DNA from: DATFKA01 sp042095835
GTDB taxonomy: Bacteria; Bacteroidota; Bacteroidia; Chitinophagales; Saprospiraceae
NCBI GenBank assembly: GCA_042095835.1
Contig: JBELML010000064.1
Span: 1-33,057 of the forward strand
DNA length: 33,057 nucleotides
Reading direction: 5' to 3'
Part shown: piece after piece, positions 25,281 through 33,057 of the stretch
How positions within the stretch are numbered: the stretch's first letter is position 1
Layout of the letters: every line of letters starts with the position of its first letter
Program-made: the position numbers and the translations under genes
Notes under the pieces: generated by a model
Database searches by the model: none
Told to the model about the DNA's origin: nothing
What the model saw: only the letters and a program-made list of their open reading frames with translations

Positions 25281-25323
25281 AATAGTATTCACCCTAAATC
25301 TTTAGGGTGAATACTATTTTTTA
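25281..25323. terminator. Bidirectional terminator between convergent genes
   Basis: AATAGTATTCACCCTAAA (25281-25298) and TTTAGGGTGAATACTATT (25301-25318) form a perfect inverted repeat. T's follow on the plus strand and a run of A's precedes it, giving T's on the minus strand. It lies between two convergent genes and can serve both. Confidence 0.88.
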
Positions 25324-25325
25324 AA

Positions 25326-26813
25326 TTAGCGTTTCCCTAAAGCTGGATGCCATACCTCGGAATCACTACCCTCTAGGGGAATAAACTGTAGTGGTCCATG
25401 CCCAAAGGTGGTCTCCTGAATATTTTTCCCTTTTAAAAAGGACAAGATCGTAGGTATAGTCTGCGGATGGCTGATGATCTGCTCATGCCCCGCATTCTGT
25501 ACTATAATATGCTGACTATTCGAATAGCCCCAGCGCACTTCTTCGGCTTGATGTGGAGGCGTATTGAAGTCTAAGGTTCCACTTAAAAATAGCGTAGGAA
25601 TGTCTGTGATTAATGGGCTGCGGAATTCCTCTCCTAAATCTGGATCAGGCCAAAAGCCATCCATCTCATCAAAAACATCAAGGGTGATATTGACGACCTC
25701 TCCAAACTGACTTTTAGTTTTGTCCTCTTTAATCCTGAGCTGCCGAGAAGGGCTAGAACCCGAAGCCAAGTCCATAGTAGCCGACATTCCTTGGATGCCA
25801 AAAACCATCCGATAACGCTTATTCACAAACCACGCTAAGGCCGAATAATCCTTTTGCTTAATTTGATACAGAAGCCTTGGGAATACAGGTAGATCACTAG
25901 CATCTCCAATGTCTAATCTTAGAATGATGTTTAAACCAAATGCCCCGACTTTGATCGTCTCCTTTTCTCCAGTTAATGGCGATCTAACGGTGACTTCAGC
26001 AGGTTCTTTTTCGAGCTGTGCAGCTACTTCTTTATACAGCTCAAAGACATTAGGCACTTCCTTGGCTATTGCTGGATCTTGTTGGGCCATTTGACTAATC
26101 TTTTGGAGTTGTACATCCATAGCCAAAGGCAATTTGTAAGTATGGTCTGGCCCCTCTACACCGATAAGTATGGTCTTGTCTACGCTTTCACCAAAATACC
26201 TTTGATAAGCCTGTCCTAAATGGGAGCCATAGCTGAAACCAAACAGATTTATCTTTTCAAAGCCCAATGCCTGCCGCAATTGATCAATATCTGTAGCATT
26301 CTCTTTAGTCGTATAACCCCTTAGATCAATACCTCTTTCTTGGAAGCTGGGCAGGGCTTTCTTAGCCATATTGCTATAGTGTTGTTGTGCCACTTGATAG
26401 TCTTGGAAAATACCCTCTGGTATAGCATCCATCCAAATATAAGTCAGCCGTTCGCTACTTTTACCCGTTCCTCTTTGATCGACTAATACGACATCTGCGA
26501 TAGCTAAAAACTTGGACCAATACTCAAGGTAGTAATCATTGTCGGCCTGCCAAGTGCAACTACTTCCAGGACCGCCCTCTAGATAAAAAATAGGAGCACT
26601 AGGTTGTGGATTCGTGCTTTTAAGATGTACAAATTGAATGGGGATCGCACTTGAATTTGGGTTCGCTCGATTTTCAGGAACCAAGATCGATCCTACTTGG
26701 CCTTCGACTTTTAGGCCTGATTCCGTTTGGAAAGTTTTGTTTTCGATGCTGATGGACTGAGCAATAGTTTGATGTACAACGAAAAAAAAGGATAGGATAA
26801 ATAAGTACCTCAT
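25326..26813 (-). CDS. Exported alpha/beta-hydrolase, S33 peptidase type
   Basis: A 495-residue protein with a signal peptide (about 1-18, ending TIAQ). It is an alpha/beta-hydrolase of the tripeptidyl/prolyl aminopeptidase (S33) type: oxyanion segment EGGPGSS (79-85), DQRGTGKSS, nucleophile S194 in GFSYGS, D415 in SGTLDFNTP and H440 in AGHEQ. A lid region of about 200 residues lies between the Ser and the Asp, longer than in simple proline iminopeptidases and as in the TAP-like exported enzymes. It should release N-terminal residues or short peptides in the periplasm. It converges with the oxidoreductase and is divergent from the kinase gene across 229 bases. Confidence 0.88.
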   Translation of the reverse strand: MRYLFILSFFFVVHQTIAQSISIENKTFQTESGLKVEGQVGSILVPENRANPNSSAIPIQFVHLKSTNPQPSAPIFYLEGGPGSSCTWQADNDYYLEYWSKFLAIADVVLVDQRGTGKSSERLTYIWMDAIPEGIFQDYQVAQQHYSNMAKKALPSFQERGIDLRGYTTKENATDIDQLRQALGFEKINLFGFSYGSHLGQAYQRYFGESVDKTILIGVEGPDHTYKLPLAMDVQLQKISQMAQQDPAIAKEVPNVFELYKEVAAQLEKEPAEVTVRSPLTGEKETIKVGAFGLNIILRLDIGDASDLPVFPRLLYQIKQKDYSALAWFVNKRYRMVFGIQGMSATMDLASGSSPSRQLRIKEDKTKSQFGEVVNITLDVFDEMDGFWPDPDLGEEFRSPLITDIPTLFLSGTLDFNTPPHQAEEVRWGYSNSQHIIVQNAGHEQIISHPQTIPTILSFLKGKNIQETTFGHGPLQFIPLEGSDSEVWHPALGKR

Positions 26814-27042
26814 GACTGATGATTTTATAAAATTGATGTTAAAATTGAATCTGAGGACAAGTTGTAGGATTCTAAAAGACCTTTGGAGAATAATCGTCGA
26901 AGTATGGATTAGCTATCCTTGATACGCAAGTTGAAAGGAGGAATTGAATTGAGGAGTAGGAAATACAAATTGAGGAGTCGTACTTTGAAATTGATCGATA
27001 AATCACGTGAATCATCGAGAGACCTACTATTTTTGATAATAG

Positions 27043-28101
27043 ATGAAGAAATTAGATCAAATATTAGAAAATCGAATCGCACGCCATGTGCTCTTTTGGG
27101 TGTGTGTTGTTTTTGCAGCTCCTTTATTTTCTGAAGGTTTAGGTGGGGCATTCATGGACTCCTTGATCTATAGGGTAGTGGGTTTACCTTTGAAAATAAT
27201 GGCCACTTATTTGTTGGTTTATTATCAAATACCTCAATTTTTTCAAAAGAAAAAGTATTTCCTCTTCGGTTTATCCTTTGCGATTAGTACCTATGTTTTT
27301 TGTGTGATATATCGGGTGAATAATATTTATATCGCAGAGGCTCTAGCGGGGTCTGACCATTATAAAGAGACCTTTTGGGAGATTTTAAATCTCTCCTGGT
27401 GGACAGTAAATAATTATTTTATACGTGTTTATGGCTTTAGCTTAGTATTCATCCTGCTGAAATATGGTAGAGATCGCATGATCGAAAAGCGCAAATTAGA
27501 GGCTCTTCTAAAAGAAAAGGCTACTGCAGAGCTCAATTTTCTCAAAGCTCAAATTCATCCGCATTTTCTTTTTAATACCTTAAATAATCTCTATGCGCTT
27601 ACTTTAGAAAAATCAGATGATGCCCCTGAGGTAGTAGCTAAGCTCTCGGAGATATTAGATTATATGCTCTACCAGTGCAATGATCCCACGGTTTTGGTAA
27701 GTAAAGAGGTTGAATTAATCCAGCATTATATTGACCTCGAGAAATTGAGGTATGGAGACCGCCTATCTCTCCATTTTTCCGCACAAATCGATGACCCTCA
27801 AATACGAATCGCGCCACTGATTTTACTTTCGATCGTAGAGAATGCCTTTAAGCATGGAGCGAGCGGTTCTCTACGCCAACCAGTTATCAATATTGATTTA
27901 GTTGTACAAGCAAAGCGTTTACACTTTAAAGTCTTTAATACCAAAGCCCTTCATCTAGCGCAAGATGAAAGAGCTTATCGAAAAGGAATCGGTACGGATA
28001 ATATAAAAAGACAGCTTGAATTAGTCTATCCTAGCCATCATGAGTGGTGCGTCGAGGAAGGAGAAGAGGATTATGAAGTGCAATTAAAAATTGAGTTATG
28101 A
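27043..28101 (+). CDS. LytS/YehU-type sensor histidine kinase
   Basis: A 352-residue inner-membrane kinase. About four hydrophobic helices occupy residues 14-135, with no large periplasmic sensor. A coiled-coil-like segment (about 140-165) leads into the His_kinase domain: AQIHPHFLFNTLNN with phospho-acceptor H172 preceding P173-H174, and the ATP-binding N-box SIVENAFKHG with N267. The C-terminus is HATPase-like, with KGIGTDNIKRQLEL. It controls the adjacent LytTR regulator, which starts at an ATGA overlap with its stop, so the two are made together. The signal sensed is unknown. A TATTTTTG sequence (27028-27035) sits just upstream of the ATG, which would give an almost leaderless transcript if it is the promoter. 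Confidence 0.92.
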   Translation: MKKLDQILENRIARHVLFWVCVVFAAPLFSEGLGGAFMDSLIYRVVGLPLKIMATYLLVYYQIPQFFQKKKYFLFGLSFAISTYVFCVIYRVNNIYIAEALAGSDHYKETFWEILNLSWWTVNNYFIRVYGFSLVFILLKYGRDRMIEKRKLEALLKEKATAELNFLKAQIHPHFLFNTLNNLYALTLEKSDDAPEVVAKLSEILDYMLYQCNDPTVLVSKEVELIQHYIDLEKLRYGDRLSLHFSAQIDDPQIRIAPLILLSIVENAFKHGASGSLRQPVINIDLVVQAKRLHFKVFNTKALHLAQDERAYRKGIGTDNIKRQLELVYPSHHEWCVEEGEEDYEVQLKIEL

Positions 28102-28811
28102 CAAAAATTAAATGCCTTATAGTCGACGATGAGCCACTCGCTGCAGGACTGATCAAAAAGCATCTAGAGCACTTTTCTCAATTTGAATTGGTGGCTACTT
28201 GCTGGAATCCCTTGGAGGCTTTTGAATATTTAGAAAAGGAAGAAGTGGATTTGATTTTTCTGGATATCCAAATGCCTGTTATGAATGGTATGGAGTTTTT
28301 GAGGTCTCTGAAGAACCCACCAGATGTTATTCTTGTGACCGCCTACCGAGATTATGCAGCTGAAAGCTATGAACTGGAGGTAGTAGATTATTTGGTCAAA
28401 CCGATCACCATGAACCGCTTCTTTAAGGCGATTAATCGATATTTAGCCCAACAGCGACCTGTAGAAAAGGCACTTCCAGTTCTACCAAGATCCTCTGAAG
28501 CTGGACCAACTTTCATCTACGTCAATGCCAATCGGCGCCATGTGAAAATATCGTTCCAAGATATTCTATATATCGAAAGTCTTAAGGACTATATTCGGAT
28601 CCATATGACTACCGCGACCACAACAACCAAGGAGAAAATTAGTGAGTTTGAGCAAAAGCTTCCTGCTCATTTTCTACGTGTACACCGATCGTTTATTGTA
28701 AACCTTGACCAAGTCACGGCTTTTACGAATCACGATATCGAAATCAGGGAAAAAGAAATTCCAATTGGCGTGAGTTATAAGCAGATGGTTTTTGAGATAC
28801 TAAAGAAATAA
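28098..28811 (+). CDS. LytTR-type response regulator
   Basis: A 237-residue regulator: a receiver domain (about 1-120) with VDDEP (10-14), phospho-acceptor D56 in FLDIQMP, T82-region VTAYRDYA and K102-region YLVKPI; and a LytTR DNA-binding domain (about 138-237) with IYVNANRRHVKI, ILYIESLKDYIRI and FLRVHRSFIVNLDQV. It should be phosphorylated by the upstream kinase and bind DNA through the LytTR domain to regulate transcription. The target genes are not obvious from this window; the next gene, a propeller protein 119 bases downstream, is one candidate. Confidence 0.93.
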   Translation: MTKIKCLIVDDEPLAAGLIKKHLEHFSQFELVATCWNPLEAFEYLEKEEVDLIFLDIQMPVMNGMEFLRSLKNPPDVILVTAYRDYAAESYELEVVDYLVKPITMNRFFKAINRYLAQQRPVEKALPVLPRSSEAGPTFIYVNANRRHVKISFQDILYIESLKDYIRIHMTTATTTTKEKISEFEQKLPAHFLRVHRSFIVNLDQVTAFTNHDIEIREKEIPIGVSYKQMVFEILKK

Positions 28812-28930
28812 GTTTTTCTTACCGACCAAGTGCTCGGATTGCAGTTGGCCTGGTAGGCTTGTTTTAGAGGTGCTTTCTCCAAATTAGTGCTAAAATGCAG
28901 TATCTTTAGTTGTATAAACCAAAACCAATT

Positions 28931-29860
28931 ATGAAGCTAAAGCTATATGCTATATTGATGACTTATTGTTTCATTAATGCGACTGCTGCCCAAATGGAAA
29001 ATGTAAAATCACGCTTGGAGATATTTAATATAGAAACCAATGAGCGCAGGCTTGTCTTGGAAGAAGATACCCATTTTGAAGCACCCAATTGGAGCAGAGA
29101 TGGGAAATATTTATTGCTTAATAGCAAGGGCTTACTTTATACCGTAGATTTAACTAATCCCAAACGAGAACACCTCGATACAGATTTTGCCCAACGTTGC
29201 AATAATGATCACGGGATTTCGCCAGATGGCTCTCAAATTGTGATCAGCCATCACGACCACGAAGGTTTGCCAGAGGACATGCACAATTATCGAAGTAGCC
29301 GAATTTATATCTTGCCAATTGAGGGAGGGGAACCACAAATGATCACCCCTAAAACACCGTCTTTCTGGCACGGGTGGTCGCCTGATGGTAAAGAATTGGC
29401 TTACGTTGGAGAGCGCGACGGAGAATTTGATATTTATACCATCGATGTAGATGGTGGAGAGGAGCGAAAAATTACGAACACACCAGGCTTGGATGACGGA
29501 CCTGACTATAGCCCAGATGGGCAGTATATTTATTATAATTCTATGGCATCGGGTAAAATGGAGATTTGGCGGATGGCTCCTGATGGTAGCAAAAAGGAAC
29601 AATTGACGGATGATGCCTATTCCAATTGGTTTCCGCACCCAAGTCCCGATGGGAAAGGTTTTGTCTACATCGCTTATATACAAGATCAAGGGTCCAAGCA
29701 TCCAGCTATGAAAGACGTTGTATTGCGATATTATGACCTCAAAAGCAGCAAGATCAAGGACCTCTGTTTTTTTACGGGTGGACAAGGAACAATCAATGTG
29801 CCTAGCTGGTCACCCGATGGAAAGGAATTTGCTTTTGTAACTTATGAATACCTGAAATAA
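28931..29860 (+). CDS. TolB-like (PD40) beta-propeller exported protein
   Basis: A 309-residue protein. I start at the ATG at 28931, which gives a signal peptide MKLKLYAILMTYCFINATAAQ; an upstream TTG would add seven polar residues. The mature part consists of TolB/PD40 repeats, each with an xWSxDGK or SPDGK-type turn: NWSRDGKYLL, GISPDGSQIV, GWSPDGKELAY, DYSPDGQYIYY, HPSPDGKGFVY and SWSPDGKEFAF. That would be a six-bladed propeller. Such proteins bind other proteins or sugars; no catalytic residues are seen. It follows the two-component genes after 119 bases. Confidence 0.87.
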   Translation: MKLKLYAILMTYCFINATAAQMENVKSRLEIFNIETNERRLVLEEDTHFEAPNWSRDGKYLLLNSKGLLYTVDLTNPKREHLDTDFAQRCNNDHGISPDGSQIVISHHDHEGLPEDMHNYRSSRIYILPIEGGEPQMITPKTPSFWHGWSPDGKELAYVGERDGEFDIYTIDVDGGEERKITNTPGLDDGPDYSPDGQYIYYNSMASGKMEIWRMAPDGSKKEQLTDDAYSNWFPHPSPDGKGFVYIAYIQDQGSKHPAMKDVVLRYYDLKSSKIKDLCFFTGGQGTINVPSWSPDGKEFAFVTYEYLK

Positions 29861-29992
29861 GTCAACCCCGACTTATCCCTGATCAGCGACATTTTCTTCC
29901 TGCTGGGGTTCATTATCTATTATGTAGGTAGATTTTCCCTGTGAATAGTCGTACTTTCTCCCTGTCTAAGCCGCCTAGGTAGATCAGATTTT

Positions 29993-31468
29993 ATGAGAAA
30001 ACTACAAACCGTACGACTAAATATACTTGTCCTCGCGTTAGTGTCGACCTATACACTAAACGCCCAATCTATATTGCCAATCCAGGAGAAATATAGTTTC
30101 AAAGAATTAGTTGGTTTTGTACCGAGTGCTCAAGTAATCTATGAGTACGATGCTGGTGGTCGTATCACGCGAGAAATCACCCGTAATGCTGCTCTGGACC
30201 AAGCCAATAATGAACTGGTTAAATGGGTGCCTTGGAGAGATAAGCAGACTCAATATGATCTTAATGGGAATGTGATTAAAGAACAACTTGATAAATATAG
30301 TATTAATCATAGCACCGGAGAAGTCTGGTTAAGAGCTATCAGTACCCTTGAGGTGGATTATAATGAATTTGGGCTTTCCAAGCGGCAGACTATAGAGCGG
30401 GGCTTTACTACTGAAGGCGCAGCCAATATCGTAACGGGATTTCGCATTTCTTGGGAATATGACAATGGTTGCCCATCAAGAAGGTTTACAGAGTCTTTAT
30501 ATGTAGAAAGTGGAGAGGCTGAAGTCTGGCAGATCGATTCAGATATCTTGTACATCAATAATGCAGATTGTCAAGTGCTAGAACAGATTCACCTACAGGG
30601 CGGTGAAGAAAAGGAACGTACGAAATATCAATATGATAGCCAAGGTTTAAAAATTAAGGAAGTAAGCTTACCTGCCTGGGCCAATAGAGTGACCGAACAA
30701 AATTTTACCTACGAAGGTGGGCAACTATCTACCTGGGAAACATTGCTTAAGTATCCTGATGATACGGCTCGCACATTAATACGGTTTGAGTACGACGATC
30801 AAAACCGAAAAATAGGTGAAAACCGGATCGAATATAATGCAGATCATCCACAGGGCGTCGTGACCCGTCGTTTAATGAATAGCTACGATCAAGCGTCTAA
30901 TCTAATCGAAACCGAATCTTTTTCGTGTCATACCTACGAGCGATCAACTGGACTAAAGGATACTTCCTGCACTACATTATTCCTAGAAAACATCTATGCT
31001 GATGATGGACTTTTACAAAAAGAAAAAACTTTTGTAAGAGTAAATGAAGATGGACGACTTGGAGATTCTTTATTGACGACAAGGTATTACGACTATCTAT
31101 GTCCCGATAGAGGTTTAATCAAACAGACCTATACCATTGCTGGTCCTGTAGGGAGTACCGATACCATTAATAAAAGACAATTGTATTATCCTGATTTTTT
31201 CACTTGCGAGGCTGGTTTAGATAATGAAGCTGATCTAGTGGTTTTCCCCAATCCAGTTCAAGGAAGTTTAACCATCTACAGCGATGCACTGAGAATGCTA
31301 AAGGGTACCCTCACAGTTGTTGATGCAATCGGCCGTATCGTTTTTCAAAACACTACCGAAGGCTTAGATGTATTACGCATAAACACCCTTGGCTGGGCTA
31401 GTGGTGTTTATACCGTATCTTTTAAATCTGGAGGAGAAACCTATAAAAGTCGCTTCATCGTCCAATAA
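29993..31468 (+). CDS. T9SS-sorted surface protein with YD-like repeats
   Basis: A 491-residue protein with a signal peptide (1-25, ending TLNAQ). The middle (about 45-330) holds several copies of a loose YD/RHS-like repeat: YEYDAGGRITREIT, TQYDLNGNVIKEQ, YQYDSQGLKIKEV, FEYDDQNRKIGEN and NSYDQASNLIETE. The C-terminal 80 residues are a type A T9SS sorting domain: VFPNPVQGSLTIY, VVDAIGRIVFQ and GVYTVSFKSGGETYKSRFIVQ. It is therefore exported across the outer membrane by T9SS and attached or released. YD repeats often bind carbohydrate or form shells, but the number here is small and the function unknown. Confidence 0.87.
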   Translation: MRKLQTVRLNILVLALVSTYTLNAQSILPIQEKYSFKELVGFVPSAQVIYEYDAGGRITREITRNAALDQANNELVKWVPWRDKQTQYDLNGNVIKEQLDKYSINHSTGEVWLRAISTLEVDYNEFGLSKRQTIERGFTTEGAANIVTGFRISWEYDNGCPSRRFTESLYVESGEAEVWQIDSDILYINNADCQVLEQIHLQGGEEKERTKYQYDSQGLKIKEVSLPAWANRVTEQNFTYEGGQLSTWETLLKYPDDTARTLIRFEYDDQNRKIGENRIEYNADHPQGVVTRRLMNSYDQASNLIETESFSCHTYERSTGLKDTSCTTLFLENIYADDGLLQKEKTFVRVNEDGRLGDSLLTTRYYDYLCPDRGLIKQTYTIAGPVGSTDTINKRQLYYPDFFTCEAGLDNEADLVVFPNPVQGSLTIYSDALRMLKGTLTVVDAIGRIVFQNTTEGLDVLRINTLGWASGVYTVSFKSGGETYKSRFIVQ

Positions 31469-31570
31469 AACTTAAGCTTAACCTAAGCTTCATCGAAAAT
31501 ATTTTGTCATCCCTAACTAAGTTTTTAAATTTAGAAATCGAAGTTATTTTCGTCGAAACACCTTTATATT

Positions 31571-32599
31571 ATGAAAAACACTTGGTCCCTAATGTTTTTG
31601 GTTGCATTGCTTAGCCAATGCCCGCAAATGTACGCCCAGCAAGCAGCGCGTAGCATTTTTGATGAGTTGAACTATGATGACATTTTAGAAATCGAGTTAT
31701 TTACCAATTTTAATAGCCTCGATTCCTTAAAGAAAACCAATACCTACCAAGGAGCTACTCTGATGTACCTAGATGAGAATGGCGAAGAGGCCAAGTGGGG
31801 ACTAAAAGTACGTACAAGAGGCAAATACCGTCGCCGCATCTGCGAAACGGTACCGCTTAAGTTTAATTTCTCTAAAAAAGAATTAGAAGAGAAAGGACTC
31901 AATAAGGATGACGAACTGAAATTTGTCACTCAATGTATGCCTGGATATGAAGGACGAGGATATGTATTTAGAGAGTATTTAGCTTACCAATTGTATAATA
32001 TTTTATCGCCGGCTAGTTTTAGATCGCAGCTCGTACGAGTGAGGTATAACTGTACAGCAGACGGTACTCGTGATCGGAGCTGGGGAATTATCCTAGAAGA
32101 TGAAAAAACACTTGCCCGTAGATTAAATGCAGATATCTGTGAGGGTTGTTATTCTACTCCTAAAGAGCGTTTTGAATTATCCTGTGTCAGTACGGCCAGC
32201 CTTTTTCAATATATGATTGGAAATGAAGACTACTCCATTATAACCAGTAAAAACCTGAAACTTCTGGTTACAAAGGAAGACAGCGTCTATAGAGTAGCTC
32301 CCTATGACTTTGACTTCTCAGGTTTGGTAGATGCCAGTTATGCAGTGCCCAACTCTGATTACCAATTGAAGAGTGTCAAAAGTCGAGTGTTCTTAGGTAT
32401 TTCTAATGACAAAGAATTACAACCCACTATCCAGCATTTCAAAGATAAGAAGGAGGAAATACTAGCTTATATCGACAATTACACCCTGCTCAACAAAAGC
32501 GAGCGGAAAAGCATCAAAAAGTATATCCTGAGCTTTTATGATTCACTAGATAAGGGTGTTATTCGACCAAGTGATATAAAAGCATCCACAGATCGCTAA
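31571..32599 (+). CDS. Exported CotH-like protein (possible atypical kinase)
   Basis: A 342-residue protein with a signal peptide (about 1-22, ending MYAQQ). Its layout resembles the CotH spore-coat kinase fold: an RxRGK segment (KVRTRGKYRRRICETVPLKF, about 75-94) where CotH has its RGN-type nucleotide loop, then GNEDYS (217-222) and YDFDFSG (245-251), which align with the catalytic loop (GNxD) and metal-binding (DFD/DFG-like) positions. I infer a secreted protein kinase-like fold; activity is not proven and the lysine pairs differ from true CotH. Cysteines (C113-region TQC, EGCYS, ELSCVS) may form disulfides. It converges with the zinc-ribbon gene, overlapping it by four bases. Confidence 0.65.
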   Translation: MKNTWSLMFLVALLSQCPQMYAQQAARSIFDELNYDDILEIELFTNFNSLDSLKKTNTYQGATLMYLDENGEEAKWGLKVRTRGKYRRRICETVPLKFNFSKKELEEKGLNKDDELKFVTQCMPGYEGRGYVFREYLAYQLYNILSPASFRSQLVRVRYNCTADGTRDRSWGIILEDEKTLARRLNADICEGCYSTPKERFELSCVSTASLFQYMIGNEDYSIITSKNLKLLVTKEDSVYRVAPYDFDFSGLVDASYAVPNSDYQLKSVKSRVFLGISNDKELQPTIQHFKDKKEEILAYIDNYTLLNKSERKSIKKYILSFYDSLDKGVIRPSDIKASTDR

Positions 32600-32952
32600 C
32601 TTGGATGATGGAATAATCGAATCATTTTTCCCTCTTGATCAATGATTTCAAATCCTACATCGTAGCAGGCAAAGGCTTCTTGCCCATTCTGGTGTTGATA
32701 CCTGGAAGTGAAAAAATCATGTTTGAAGCCCCTGATTAATAGCTCGTTCAGGGGCACTCGGTCCAGGTTGTTTTCTAAATAAGATTTTAGAATACTTCGA
32801 TTTTTCCTTAAGGTAGAATTGACTCGCCTGAGAATAGCGTTATCTGCTCTTCGCTGAGCATTGTGGAATTGGTTTCTACAAAAGTCTGAACAAAACTTCT
32901 GATCTGTTCTCCCTCTGAGCCTGCTTTCGCAGATTGGGCAGCATTTAGACAT
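32596..32952 (-). CDS. Zinc-ribbon protein of Bacteroidota type
   Basis: A 118-residue cytoplasmic protein. The N-terminus carries a zinc ribbon, C5-x2-C8 and C21-x3-C25 (CPIC ... FCSDFC), followed by a positively charged helix (about 27-60, RRADNAILRRVNSTLRKNR) and a beta-rich C-terminal part with RGFKHDFFTSRYQHQNG and CYDVGFE. I recognise the general form from small Bacteroidota unknowns but no function. The zinc ribbon and basic helix suggest binding to nucleic acid or to another protein. It runs opposite to the CotH-like gene, with its start about 105 bases from the window edge. Confidence 0.7.
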   Translation of the reverse strand: MSKCCPICESRLRGRTDQKFCSDFCRNQFHNAQRRADNAILRRVNSTLRKNRSILKSYLENNLDRVPLNELLIRGFKHDFFTSRYQHQNGQEAFACYDVGFEIIDQEGKMIRLFHHPS

Positions 32953-33057
32953 GGTGGTAACGTTGGGAGTGCTTTCTATACAAATGTAAAAACTTCCATC
33001 TTTTTTGTGGAGAGCTCCTTTGTCAGCTGAAATGCAAAATCCTATAATTCCTTTAAG

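Noticed and set aside
26814..27042. Short open frames in the divergent spacer before the kinase gene
   Set aside because: Frames on both strands are of similar length and composition and lack protein features; the region more likely holds two promoters.
29150..29785. Open frame of 211 codons on the minus strand opposite the TolB-like gene
   Set aside because: The plus strand encodes clear PD40 repeats with a signal peptide; the minus frame has no recognisable domain and is an antisense shadow.

Overview
The window looks like chromosomal DNA of a Bacteroidota bacterium, most likely a marine or free-living Saprospiria/Lewinella-type lineage. This is an inference from gene content: a type IX secretion (T9SS) C-terminal sorting domain, a LytS/LytTR two-component pair, Bacteroidota-style lipoprotein signals, many small Bacteroidota-type unknowns, and moderate-to-low GC with AT-rich intergenic DNA. 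I saw no rRNA, tRNA, CRISPR array, integrase or transposase.

Layout. 235-4399 (minus strand): a small membrane protein, a creatininase-family amidohydrolase, a PqqB-like metallo-beta-lactamase lipoprotein, ATP-dependent phosphofructokinase (pfkA) and a Pro/Thr-rich protein of unknown function. 4563-5147: thymidine kinase (tdk), divergent. 5395-11957: a complete six-gene eboABCDEF operon, a conserved cluster known from cyanobacteria, Pseudomonas, eustigmatophyte plastids and some Bacteroidota, whose product is still unclear. 11968-12869: a likely truncated small membrane ORF and a small exported unknown. 13240-25273: a probable sugar/cyclitol oxidation and isomerisation region. It holds a cytochrome c lipoprotein (DUF6797-like), a ketose 3-epimerase-type protein, two more xylose-isomerase-like TIM barrels, an alpha/beta hydrolase, a ThuA-domain lipoprotein, an MFS permease and a Tat-exported Gfo/Idh/MocA oxidoreductase, interrupted by a minus-strand transglutaminase-like gene. 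25326-33057: an exported S33-type peptidase, a LytS-type kinase with its LytTR regulator, a TolB-like propeller, a T9SS cargo with YD-like repeats, a CotH-like exported protein and a zinc-ribbon protein.

The strongest non-genic signal is a family of 160-185 bp imperfect palindromes at 54-236 (A), 5209-5368 (B) and 12099-12270 (C). They share two core blocks around a central hairpin whose sequence differs in each copy while its pairing is kept. B lies directly upstream of eboA and C just downstream of eboF, so the ebo operon is bracketed by related elements. A and C each carry an extra GC-rich hairpin and each touches the end of a small membrane-protein ORF. A smaller palindrome ending in the same TGTTTAAAATTT-type sequence abuts the start codon of the ThuA gene.

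How the genes may work together: the ebo genes form one tightly packed transcription unit (one 11-base overlap, other gaps 23-74 bases), consistent with building or moving one metabolite. In the 13.2-25.3 kb region the permease would import, and the exported oxidoreductase and cytochrome would oxidise, sugars or cyclitols that the TIM-barrel enzymes rearrange. Apart from family membership these roles are inferred.
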